A DNA stretch of 64,000 nt, from assembly GCF_000219625.1 (NCBI RefSeq), contig NC_018214.1:1364001-1428000 (forward strand), given 5' to 3'. A model generated the notes under the pieces. That model saw only the letters and a program-made list of their open reading frames with translations. It had not been told where the DNA came from and searched no databases. This document shows positions 52,200 through 62,292 of the stretch, piece by piece. This DNA is from Zymoseptoria tritici IPO323. Its lineage: Eukaryota > Ascomycota > Dothideomycetes > Mycosphaerellales > Mycosphaerellaceae. The translations under genes and the position numbers were made by a program. Position 1 is the stretch's first letter, and the number at the start of each line of letters is the position of its first letter.

Positions 52200-53816
52200 T
52201 TACAACTCGTCCAACGCAACCTCGCACAACCTCTGATATCGCTCAGGACTGAACCTCTTCCTCGCCCACTTCCTCTCCTTACCCGCTTGTATACGTCTCT
52301 TCATCTCGGCCTTCTTCGCATCTTCCGGGACGAACGACCAGAAGCTCCGCGATTTCTGCAGCCGAGAGCCGGGTGGACTAGGCGTCTTGAGGGCTCCGGG
52401 ACCGGTCTTCAAGGACAGTCCGTTTTTAACGCCTGCGCGAGCTTGGTCTCGGGCTTCGAGAGTGCGCTCCAGCTGGCGTTTTGCATGGTGGACGAGTATG
52501 ACGTGGGTCTTCATCTGAATGCGCATGGCGTCCACGTGTTCATAAAGGCGAAGGAGTCCACTCTCATCGATGTGCCGAAGGAGTCCACTCTCATCGATGT
52601 GCCGAAGGGGTCCGCTCTCATCGACGTGCTGAAGGGGACCACTCTCATCGACGTGCCAAAGGAATTCGCTTTCATCGACGTGCTTCTCGGGCTCTGGCTC
52701 GGACTCGAAGGAAAGAGGAGTGTCGGCTCGAGCTTGGTTTGGGAACGAGTCTACCGAAATAACGGAGACTGGCGAGCTTCGGACCGGAGATGCAGAGATT
52801 GGCGAGATTGGCGAGACGGGCTCAGGAGAATGCCAGCGTGGTGTCCATTCTTCTTGTCGTGGTGTCGGCTCTTCTAGTCGTGGTGTCACTTCTTCTGGCC
52901 GTGGTGTGCTCATTCTTTGGGGTATTCTGCATGACAGCCTCTTCACATCAGTCGACGGCGGTTGTGGCGGTGGCAGATAATACGGCTTTGCGGGTGAGCC
53001 AAGTCGAATCGGGCGCATGAGAGTCTGTTGCCCGGGTCTGGGCTTCCGATCAAAGTCGACGAGTGACATTCGCGAGGACTCGCGTGGGAGTCCCTGTGCG
53101 ATCGGTGGCGTTTTTGGTTCGACCAAAGACATGCGAGAGTAGTCGCGCGGCATCGTGTAAGGCTTCTTCCAAGTTATCAATGTGTCGGGGGCTGGCATGT
53201 TGAGCGAGTCGCGCCGGGACAGGCGACTGGGCGTCATGAGCTGTGAGAAGCTTTCGTGGCTCTCCAAGTCATCGTTATCGGCAGCGGATAATTGTGGTGA
53301 GGCTGTTGGCGTTCGAAACCGCAAACTCTCCTGGCGAGGCTTGGGTCGGGAAAAGAAAGCAAAGTGTGGCGCTGCGGTCGTCCGCACATCTCGATCATCG
53401 AAAGTGTCCTCTTCAGCCAGGCTTGACGCGGTGCCAAAGTCGCTCTGGCTGTCCTCCTCCAAAAGAGCCTGTTCCTGCGCGCATCGCATGCGCATCTCCC
53501 AAAATGTGCGGCATTCTTCTTTGGTGGGCAGCGCGGCAAGAGCATCGAGGTAGAATTGCTCTGCGGAATCAAAGGAGGGAACCTTAGAGACCGAGGCGTG
53601 GTGCATCCCCCGCGCCATCTCATCGTGAGAGAGCGCAAGGTAGAAGAGCACGAACGACTTGTGAAGCGGGCGCTGGTCCAGATCGAGGCCATTAACCTTG
53701 AGGAGACCGCGGCAAGCTTGAATGCATTGTCGGTACGACTGCTGGTGGAAGAGTGCTTTGATAGCAGCGCATTCTGGCGGGTATCCTTTGGCGACTGACT
53801 GGTCGATTCGAGCCAT
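52200..53816 (-). CDS. Hypothetical protein with TPR-like N-terminus and 9-residue tandem repeats
   Basis: Intronless frame of 538 aa from ATG 53816. The frame is open further upstream, but MARIDQSVAKGYPPECAAIK looks like a natural start. Residues 1-130 are helical, with TPR-like phrases (ALFHQQSYRQCIQACRGLL; AEQFYLDALAALPTKEECR). The middle is Pro/Ser/Arg-rich and disordered, with RMSLVEPKTPP and SRMSLVDF motifs. Around residues 378-422 there are five consecutive 9-residue units of HVDESGPLR type. The end is a basic helical segment (KKAEMKRRIQAGKERKWARK). The order suggests an adaptor or regulatory protein. No family recognised. Confidence 0.68.
   Translation of the reverse strand: MARIDQSVAKGYPPECAAIKALFHQQSYRQCIQACRGLLKVNGLDLDQRPLHKSFVLFYLALSHDEMARGMHHASVSKVPSFDSAEQFYLDALAALPTKEECRTFWEMRMRCAQEQALLEEDSQSDFGTASSLAEEDTFDDRDVRTTAAPHFAFFSRPKPRQESLRFRTPTASPQLSAADNDDLESHESFSQLMTPSRLSRRDSLNMPAPDTLITWKKPYTMPRDYSRMSLVEPKTPPIAQGLPRESSRMSLVDFDRKPRPGQQTLMRPIRLGSPAKPYYLPPPQPPSTDVKRLSCRIPQRMSTPRPEEVTPRLEEPTPRQEEWTPRWHSPEPVSPISPISASPVRSSPVSVISVDSFPNQARADTPLSFESEPEPEKHVDESEFLWHVDESGPLQHVDESGPLRHIDESGLLRHIDESGLLRLYEHVDAMRIQMKTHVILVHHAKRQLERTLEARDQARAGVKNGLSLKTGPGALKTPSPPGSRLQKSRSFWSFVPEDAKKAEMKRRIQAGKERKWARKRFSPERYQRLCEVALDEL
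52550..52684. repeat. 27-bp tandem repeat, five units, in coding sequence
   Basis: Units at 52550, 52577, 52604, 52631 and 52658 (plus-strand consensus GAAGGAGTCCACTCTCATCG plus ATGTGCC, with Y and R variants). The first two units are identical. The unit is nine codons, so copy-number change keeps the reading frame of the minus-strand gene. Confidence 0.9.
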
Positions 53817-54849
53817 GTTCGTGGGTGCGTACGTCGCAACGCGTTGGGTGTGTCGATGTGGTGGAAAGTGTTGAAAATAGCAAACGAGTGTGGGTGCGGG
53901 GACCGCCGGTTTCCTTTTGATCTTCGCTGTGTTCACTTCACGTTCGTTGATGAAGTGCGCATTATCAATGCAGGTCGGTATCTTTGGACGTGGAAAGGAC
54001 AACAACACATTGTTTGACGGGTGCCGAGAAGAAAACGGTCAAAGGGAACCGAAGAAAGACCTACCGTGTCGTTCTCTGATGTAATACCATCTGCTACAGC
54101 TTACTATTAAAAGACGGGTTTGATGCGAACGTGCAACAGGTGTGGTCGTCTCGATCGGTACTTCTGCCGCTCATGACTGGCAGTGGCCCTCACGGCTCGA
54201 GTCACGTTGTGGTTTTGGCCACACGATCCCTGGGGGCCATGAAACACGTGAGATTGAGAGGAGGATGCTGGTTGCAGACTAGGCAGAGCAGAGTATCGTG
54301 GTCTCGGATTTGTAGTGGTCGGCCAGGTCTGAACGATGTAATGATGAAGGGAGCTGATGGTCAAGTGAGGAGGAAAGAGAGTGCAAGTGGTACCTTAGGT
54401 ACTGTACATGTTACCGTCAATATCATGGTATTACGCGCGCTAGTCTAAAGTCCACTAGAACTATCAAATTACCTTGTGCTCATCACAAAACGGCAAACCA
54501 CCTTTACGCATCAAACTGGACACCTTTTGTCCAACATCTTGCGCTCTGGAATATCCGCCTCGTCTTCGTATTCTTGGGAATAGCCCGTGAGATGGAGACG
54601 TAATATCTGCCAGCGACGAGTCGCAGGTTCGCCCCCATCCGGACCCTTGCCCAGCCGATGCTTTCCAAAGCCGAATGGCCAGGATCTCAATCAGACGGTG
54701 TTCCATGATGCCGCGTTACGTGTCAGTCCGCCGACAACGCACGAAGGACCGTATGCGTTGCAACCAAGCCGATATACCGAGTCTGGTACAGAGGATTTCA
54801 GAATCCTATAAATCCCAAGCACTGCTCGTTCTGGCGCCAAGGATGACGA
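53817..54849. other. Intergenic region, no gene seen
   Basis: About 1 kb upstream of the repeat-bearing gene and downstream of the RNase H gene. Only short unsupported ORFs. Confidence 0.4.
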
Positions 54850-55371
54850 CTAACAAGAATAGCCGTCGTCTTCCTGCTGATCGAGGGCCTGATTGCATGC
54901 GGCATCTGCCATTTCGTTCTGAGCTCGAGGCACCCATTTGTAGGTGATATCCGCCAACTCGATGAGCCGATTTTCCAGACTGTATGCTTCTTTGATCAAG
55001 TCTTGATTGGCGACCGGGCGGCCTCTTGCATTGATCCAATCATTGTCTATCCACTTGGAGAGCCAGATGTCCATGCACTTGACGGCATATTGGAAATCCG
55101 AGTGAATGGTGAGGTCAATCTGAGGACAAGTATCCAGCCTGTCGTATCCCTCCAGGGCTTGCTCTAGAGCGAGGATGATGGCCGTGATCTCTGCACGTTG
55201 GGTTGTGGGAGCCGTGAAGTCATTCTGCCAGCATGGCTGTTCCAGATCTCTTGTGAATGTCCAAGCCCTGCCGCCTCGAAGCATCTCGACAGCCGCTGCC
55301 GCTGCCACTGCTCCAGGCTGCCCATTTCTTCGACACCCTCCGTCGACGTACCAGACCATGGTGTAAACCAT
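54850..55371 (-). CDS. RNase H type 1 domain protein
   Basis: 173 aa with the RNase H1 fold from end to end: WYVDGGCRRNGQPGA (Asp10), TQRAEITAIILALEQAL (Glu61), LTIHSDFQYAVKCM (Asp92) and NEMADAACN (Asp156). This supplies the four acidic metal ligands. Such enzymes cut the RNA strand of RNA-DNA hybrids. It lacks the N-terminal hybrid-binding domain of full RNase H1 and belongs to the short standalone RNase H proteins common in filamentous fungi, some of which derive from retroelements. ATG 55371 is the first in frame. An upstream exon cannot be excluded. Confidence 0.85.
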   Translation of the reverse strand: MVYTMVWYVDGGCRRNGQPGAVAAAAAVEMLRGGRAWTFTRDLEQPCWQNDFTAPTTQRAEITAIILALEQALEGYDRLDTCPQIDLTIHSDFQYAVKCMDIWLSKWIDNDWINARGRPVANQDLIKEAYSLENRLIELADITYKWVPRAQNEMADAACNQALDQQEDDGYSC

Positions 55372-56004
55372 GATGTCGTACTGTTCTGCGCTAAGATCTC
55401 GACTATCCGGAGAAGTGCAAATGGATGCAAGCTGCGAAGGAAATGGTTATCAGTACGGCCAATATACACTTCCACGTCTGACGACTCACGAGCACCCAAA
55501 ATCCGGCCCTTCTTGGTCCGGTCTTGCTTGGGTATACCTTGTCAAGGGTTGATCGGAGATGATCTGACAATGACAGTTTCCTCACAGGCTTCTGGCAATG
55601 ACTGTCTTCCCTTTGTGAACGTCGTCGTTGTTGTTGTTGTAAATTGTCGTCGCGCAGTCAAAGCAGTTGCAGAGACTGGTCTCTTTGTTTGACAGGCCAT
55701 CTCCCATCTTTATTCGACAGGTCACATAGGCTGCCTGCAGTAGTGGTACAAATCCTGCTGATAACATAACGGGCCTGACGAGAGATGTTGACCTGTCGAG
55801 ACTCTAGCCCACGGCTTCCTGCTCTACGGCCTTGGCGTTCTGCAGAGGTTGAATATGCTGGATTGTCCCGTAAGGCAATGTATTTCTTCCTTGTGACAGA
55901 AGAGTGCGGTCGATTATTGAGGCACTGTCGAGAAAGAGCCCGAGAGGGTGACCATATTGTCCAAGGCGTGAATCCGCTCTGAGTAGCTGTTCAGTGCGCA
56001 ATTA
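55372..56004. other. Intergenic region upstream of RNase H gene
   Basis: 630 bp. A short (GTT)n/(CGT)n-like run occurs at about 55620-55640. No gene seen. Confidence 0.4.
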
Positions 56005-56979
56005 TCATACAGTAGACACCTCAACCTGTGGTGACTTATCCGACAGCGAAGCAGTCTTCGATGAGTCGGCCGACGAAACCTCCAAGCCGATCATCGTCTT
56101 TCCACCCTCCATCTGCCAGTCTTGAGCATTTGCTTCTCTTCTCGCCGGGCCTCCTGCTACAATCCTTTCCCGCAGCCACTTTGCGCCCCAGACCAATGCA
56201 TAGATCACCGTCATACCACCTCCATACGCAAACACGTGTGCCACGATCCCTTGCCATCCGAACAGTGTGATCATCCATGGATATGGGTAGAAGCCTTGGG
56301 TGAACCTGGTGACGTACGCAAGACCCAAGTACAGCGCCAAAATGATCTTGACAATGAGCAGATGGGAGAAGAACGGCGGCGGCTTGGTAGCGCTGAAAAC
56401 GATTTCGCCGATGGCAAAGAAGCTGTTCAGGCCGTGCACGGATACGTTTATCCATACAACGAAAGCCGACGATGGGCTCTCTGGTTTTGCGTACATCGTT
56501 GACCAGAAGACCAAGGTGACCAAGAAGGGGAGAGTTGTGATTGTTGTGTGCCAGATCGCATGTGCAAGTTGCAGAGAGCGTGGGAAATAGTCGTGTAGGT
56601 GGGAGATGCTCTCTGGTCGGCCTCGACGGAGGTTGAATGCGTACGTGAATGTATGCCACGCGGATACAGAGAAATAGAAGGCCACACTCCAGTATGTGAT
56701 GAATGTGAGGTAGCTGAAGCTCCTCCCGATGAACGCTCTGTCCAGGAGCATTTTAAATGTAGGTAGGCCAATATTCGTGATTGATTGTGGGCCCGAGTTG
56801 CTAGACAGCCAGGCGAAGCCAGTGATGATCGTTGTCCACATGTACAGCGCTATGCAAGTACGCAGACAAGCGAGGGCCATTGGTGAGATGATGTGTGATC
56901 GTACGTAGGTCGCTCCATGATCGAATCGGATACTGGGCTCAGGCATGCCGAGTGATGTGTATGAGAACGGGTTATGCAT
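56005..56979 (-). CDS. FAR-17a/AIG1-like multi-pass membrane protein
   Basis: 324 aa from ATG 56979. The frame extends upstream to a TTG at 57042, but an acceptor-like ttgcag just before the ATG suggests a leader intron. Six or so hydrophobic helices are visible, including LACLRTCIALYMWTTIITGF, FSYLTFITYWSVAFYFSV, ITTLPFLVTLVFWSTMY, VKIILALYLGLAYV and MTVIYALVW. The SYLTFITYWS block and a conserved His in the following helix are typical of the FAR-17a/AIG1 family, whose animal members hydrolyse fatty-acid esters of hydroxy fatty acids. The fungal role is unknown. A Ser-rich acidic tail ends the protein. Confidence 0.75.
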   Translation of the reverse strand: MHNPFSYTSLGMPEPSIRFDHGATYVRSHIISPMALACLRTCIALYMWTTIITGFAWLSSNSGPQSITNIGLPTFKMLLDRAFIGRSFSYLTFITYWSVAFYFSVSAWHTFTYAFNLRRGRPESISHLHDYFPRSLQLAHAIWHTTITTLPFLVTLVFWSTMYAKPESPSSAFVVWINVSVHGLNSFFAIGEIVFSATKPPPFFSHLLIVKIILALYLGLAYVTRFTQGFYPYPWMITLFGWQGIVAHVFAYGGGMTVIYALVWGAKWLRERIVAGGPARREANAQDWQMEGGKTMIGLEVSSADSSKTASLSDKSPQVEVSTV

Positions 56980-57897
56980 TGTGAAGGCCTGCAAGTTCTG
57001 GTGAGTATGAGCGAGCAGGCGACAGGAAGAGGACGAGAGCAATATGTCAATGCCACCAGCGACAGTGCCGCTACGCGCTCACCATCAGCCATGAGACAAC
57101 ATGTCCCACGCTAGTCACATCTTCTCACGCTCGACGCAGCATCGGGAGCTCCGACAGCTTGACCGCGTGAATCAGGCCATGCTTCCACGTTGGAAGATGG
57201 CATGATGGCCTGATATTGTCCTTCAACCCGCAGGCTCTAGTGCTGAATTGGACGGTCGATCAGGCTCAGGACGAACGTCCACTCGCACGTGCTGTTTGTG
57301 GCTTGTATGCCATGTCGGAGTCGCCGAAGAGCGAATCAGCTAGGGGCGGCATGGGCGGCGTTGAGCCTCCGTGGGGCTGAAGTGGTCAAAGTGCACGCTG
57401 TACTGCATGGACGTGCATATTAGTTCCGTGGTAGCCAGATTCTCAGCTGAGATGAAATCGTGTGGCGTAGCTGAAAGGCGATCATGCCACTTGCTCCAAA
57501 CTGCGTGGACAAGCGGCCAACGTCTCGAGCCAGCTAGTCGCTGGCGGATAGTCTTGCCAATCTTCATGGCGCGCGACCACAATCAGCCGGGAGTGCCACC
57601 AAAGCAAAGTCGGCGTTTCCACCGTCAAGCTTCGAGATGAAGTTGAGATGAGGTCCTCAGAGACGGAGAGAGCTGCAGGAGTGAGGTGCGCGATCTCTTC
57701 CCCATGGTGCCGATCGCCTTGCTAGCGTTGTGAAACCGCGGGGAGCTTCAGCAGGGCAATGATCAGCTTGCCGTGCTTGCCTCGAGCTGAGCTGTGACAT
57801 AGTCCTCGTTGACTCTACATTGCACTTCCCACATATCACAGACACAGCGACAGAGCTGGTCTCCGATACATTCAAACAACAGCAACAATCATCCAAC
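56980..57897. promoter_or_regulatory. Divergent region between FAR-17a-like gene and alpha-mannosidase
   Basis: About 920 bp between two divergent starts. The last 80 bp before the mannosidase ATG are A/C-rich (CAACAGCAACAATC), like a fungal leader. The same frame is open to an upstream ATG at 57820. No gene seen. Confidence 0.4.
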
Positions 57898-60800
57898 ATG
57901 GGCGGCGAGACGAAACCGACGACGGCCCACGCCTCTGCAAGCTACCCGCAGCTCGCGGAGCGACCCAAGGGCAAGATCATATCTGACATCTATCAAGGCC
58001 GCCTGAAGCAGTTCACCGACAACGGACAATACAAAGAGCAAGGACTTCTTGCAAAGCTCTACGAGGGGCGTCTCGCTGGCGAGCCGCATGTCAAACTGAG
58101 CGTCTGGAGTGCCCCTAACCTCACTCGTCCAACATTCAAGGAGGCAACGAGCAAGGACAATGAGTACCACAAGACGGAGAAAGGACAGTCGTTCGGACCA
58201 AGTTGGAGCACTCATTGGTTCAAGGTGCAGTTCACGGTCCCACAAGAATGGAGCTACAAGCCATGTGTTGAGCTTCACTGGGACTCGAGCAGCGAGGGCA
58301 TGGTCTGGACTGAAGATGGCAAGCCGCTCCAAGGGCTCACAGGAAATGGCGAAAGAGTTGAGTGGATCGTGCCCAAGGAATACAGAACCGCAAAAGAGCA
58401 CACAATATACATCGAGATCGCATGCAACGGCATGTTTGGCAACGCACCCGGAGGTGATTCTATCCAGCCTCCAGATCCGAACAAGTACTTTAAGCTTGAG
58501 GAAGCCGACCTCGTCAGCGTTAATCTCGATGCTCGGGCGTTGTTCTACGACTTCTGGATCATTGGCGATGCCGCGCGAGAATTTCCAAAAGACAGCTGGG
58601 AACAGCACGAGGCGCTGAAAGTGTGCAACAACATCATGGACTGCTTCATCGCTGGCGAGGGATCGAATGTCTGTTTGAAGGAATGCAGAGCAATAGCAAA
58701 GAGGTACCTTGGCGACAAGATCGACTCGGAGGAAGTGTATGACGGCAAACAGGAGGCTCTAGTCCTGGGGATTGGTCACTGCCACATTGATACTTGCTGG
58801 TTGTGGCCGTGGGACGAGACGAAGCGCAAGGTGGCTCGAAGCTGGTCGAATCAATGTGATCTGCTGGACAGATACAAAGAGCATCGTTTCTGTGCTTCAC
58901 AAGCTCAGCAGTACAAATGGCTCGAGAAGCTATACGTGAGTTGTGACGCTTTAAACAATGAGAACATGCTAACGATATACTGGTAGCCATACGTCTTTGA
59001 TCGAGTGAAGACGCACGTCAAGAAGGGCAACTTCCAGCCCATTGGTGGTTCGTGGGTCGAGCACGACACGAATATGCCCAGCGGCGAGTCTCTTGTGCGC
59101 CAATTCCTCTACGGCCAGCGCTTCTTCGAGTCTCGATTTGGAGAACGATGTCGTACTTTCTGGCTTCCAGACACCTTTGGTTATTCCTCACAGCTCCCAC
59201 AACTGTGCCGGCTGGCGGGCATGAATCGCTTCTTTACCCAGAAACTCAGCTGGAACAACATCAACAACTTCCCGCACACGACGTTCAACTGGATCAGTCT
59301 TGACGGTTCACAAGTTATATGCCACATGTGCCCAGCGGAGACATACACAGCTGAAGCCCACTTTGGCGATGTGAAGAGGTCCGTCACGCAGCACAAGAGC
59401 ATGGATCAAGACCCGAGCTCGCTGTTGGTGTTCGGCAAAGGCGACGGCGGCGGTGGTCCAACCTGGGGTCACATCGAAAAGCTGCGTCGCTGCCGCGGCT
59501 TGAGCGATAAGATTGGTCTGTTGCCTCGTGTGAAAATGGGCGACAGTGTAGAGGACTTCTTCGATCGCTTGGAGAAGAATCAGGCATCTAAGAAGACCGA
59601 ATTGGTGACCTGGTACGGCGAGCTATACTTTGAGCTCCATCGCGGGACTTATACAACCCAACACAACAACAAGAGGAACAATAGAAAATCCGAGATCCTT
59701 CTGCACGATATCGAATATTTGGCGACTCTCGCAACGATCAAAGGCGGCAAATCCTACAAGTACCCCAAGAAGGAGATCGACTCAATGTGGGAAAGCGTAC
59801 TGCTTTGCCAATTCCACGACTGCTTGCCCGGCTCGTCCATCGAGATGTGCTACGACGACTCTGACAAGGAATATGCCAAGGTCTTCAGGACTGGGAAGAA
59901 GATCTTGAAAGAGGCTCTGGAGGCCTTGGGCTTCTCAGATTACGAGTGCAACACTCCTGTCGCTTTGAATACCCTTGGCTGGCAAAGGCACGAACGACCT
60001 GTGCTTCGCGACATTGGTGGACGCTTCAAGAGCTTGAACATCGTGGGTCAGCCTACTGGCAGCGACTCGTCACACTCCGATGTCATGGGCGTAGCGACCG
60101 TGGAAGATCTCGGCGAGGACGTATTCGTGCTGGAGAACTCCAAGCTGCGCGTCAAACTCGAGGGTGGTGTGATCACCTCGCTGTTCGACAAGCAGGCCAA
60201 GCGGGAGACCGTCCCGAAGGGCGAAAAGGCCAATCAGCTCGTTTTGTTCGACGACAAGCCATTGTACTGGCAAGCTTGGGACGTCGAAGTGTTCCACCTC
60301 GAATCAAGGAAGGAGTTGAAACCCAGCAGCCGTAGTGAGATCACCGCAAGGTCTCCCTTCCACGTCGCTGTCACAACTCTCACCAAGATCTCGGACAAGT
60401 CCTGGATCAAGGTGACTGTATCTCTTTCCACGGTGAGCGAGGCGCAGACCTCTTACGTTCAAACCGAAGCGGAAGTCGAATGGCACGAGACGATGAAGTT
60501 CCTCAAGGTCGAGTTTCCCACCACGATCAAGAACACCGAGGCCTCCTACGAGACACAATTCGGCATCGTGCGCCGTCCGACTCACTACAATACCACCTGG
60601 GACATGGCCAAGTTCGAAGTGTGCTGCCACAAGTGGGCTGATTTGTCGGAGCATGGATATGGTGTCAGTGTTCTCAACGACTGCAAATACGGCTTCGCCA
60701 CCGTGGGCAACCTCATGCGTCTTTCTCTCCTTCGAGCACCAAAAGCTCCAGACGCGCATGCCGACATGGGTCGCCACAAGATGAGATGGGCTGTCTTGCC

Positions 60801-61218
60801 GCATACAGGTGCGCTGAGTGAGACGACCGTCAGGGCTGGATTCGAGTTCAACAACCCGATGGCGGTTCATCAACACCCGGCACCGGAAACTCTCAAGAGC
60901 TTGCTGAGTGCTTTCAAGCTTACACCGGAAAGCTCACCGAGTCTGATTGTAGACACCGTCAAACGTGGCGAGGACGACGAGGACGCTAGTAATGGCGACA
61001 TGCCTGCGAAGAAGGGTAGGCACGTGGTTTTGAGAGTGTACGATAGCTTGGGTGGTACGAGCCGCGGTACGATCAGTCTTGGACCGGTAGAGGTCAAGAA
61101 GGCTTGGAGGTGCAACTTGCTGGAAGATGAGCTCGAGGAGATGAAGATTGGTAAAGATGGGTTGGAGATTGAGTTGAGAGCTTTCGAGGTGGCGAGCTTT
61201 AAGCTGCTGCTTGCTTGA
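57898..61218 (+). CDS. AMS1: Vacuolar/cytosolic alpha-mannosidase, glycoside hydrolase family 38
   Basis: Two exons (57898-58935 and 58987-61218; 51-nt intron) give 1,089 aa. The GH38 zinc motif HCHIDTCWLWPWDE lies near residues 294-307. The nucleophile motif WLPDTFGYSSQLPQL has Asp at about 408, and an HDCLPGSSIEMCYDD motif follows. The C-terminal beta domains carry NTLGWQRHERP and the PTHYNTTWDMAKFEV block of the family. There is no signal peptide, matching Ams1, which reaches the vacuole from the cytosol by selective autophagy and trims free oligomannosides. The length matches yeast Ams1 (about 1,080 aa). An in-frame ATG 78 bp upstream would add 26 residues. I prefer the inner ATG because the added part reads as leader. 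Confidence 0.93.
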
Positions 61219-62292
61219 GTGGTCGTTGGCGGTAGATATATTGCTCTGCTGGAGGATGAAAATTGTATTGAATAACGAATCGCTGAATGTTGAGATTATC
61301 ATGGCATGGTACAAATACGTCCGGTGCGTTCGTGTCCAAGATCAATTGACCAGGCGCTCTTTCAGGGAGAGTGAATCTGACACTATGAATTGATTAGCAG
61401 GGGCTCTACCAGACGATATCTGAATGCTGAAAGGCAGAAGAAGATCAATTTCAGACTCCCGTTTCTAAGCATCGACGGCCCGTATATGTCGATACAGGCC
61501 GTACCTTTTCCGGCTCTTCCTGAAGTATTATGGGTAGATGTAACTCATCATTGTATAGCGGTGAAGGTTATAATGGAGATGGAGAAATACTCACATGTTA
61601 GAATGTGTTCCGAGGGAGAATGGAGCTTCTGTTGGCATCAGTAATGTCCGCTCCATGCAAGCGACCGAAGCAAATAGAGCCAGCAATACTGCGCGCGATC
61701 TCCTTCCGTGCCTGTCCAGTCGCGAAGCTGTCTCGGATATGTTCGTTCTAGGAAAGCATTGATGAGGTTGATGCTGAAAAGTCGTAGATTGTCAAGGACG
61801 GCCAGAATTTCTTCGAGGTCTGATATGTCAGCAGAGCGGGCCGCATGTCCCGTCGGCATTTGGTTGCGCTTGCTGTCTCGGAGCCTCAGGGAATCCTGAC
61901 CGACCGCCATGAGGCCACCTGTGCCATAATCATGCGACTTTGGTAATAGAGACCAGCTGGATGTCCGTGTCTATAATAGGACGGCTTCAATGAATGCGCT
62001 CGTGTCTTTTCGAGATCTCCCAATTGTTCTCGCCACCAGTGCATAAGTAATCAAGGAACGGTACCTGAATCTGCCACGAGACTTTCCTTTCAATCCCCCC
62101 AGTCGAGAGTCTTTGTTATACTTCACAACTTTCAACACCACTTCCGGTGCGCTACATGAACCGGGATCAAGGCTCCTTGTCAGACAAGTAGGGTAAGTGT
62201 CACCACCAGGTACGGACTTGCTCTTTGAATGCACCACCCACCAGAATGCGCTGACGTTCGGCTTGCAGGAAGAGGAGACCTCAATTCCCAAT
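61219..62292. other. Intergenic region between alpha-mannosidase and ERO1
   Basis: About 1.07 kb with the terminator of AMS1 and the promoter of ERO1. Short ORFs only. No unfolded-protein-response element could be identified with confidence. Confidence 0.4.

Noticed and set aside
56980..57042. Longer N-termini beginning at TTG/GTG codons (FAR-17a-like gene, SKT5, SET3, membrane-protein gene)
   Set aside because: These starts are non-ATG codons. In each case the first in-frame ATG gives a natural protein start, and for the FAR-17a-like gene an AG acceptor-like site precedes it.
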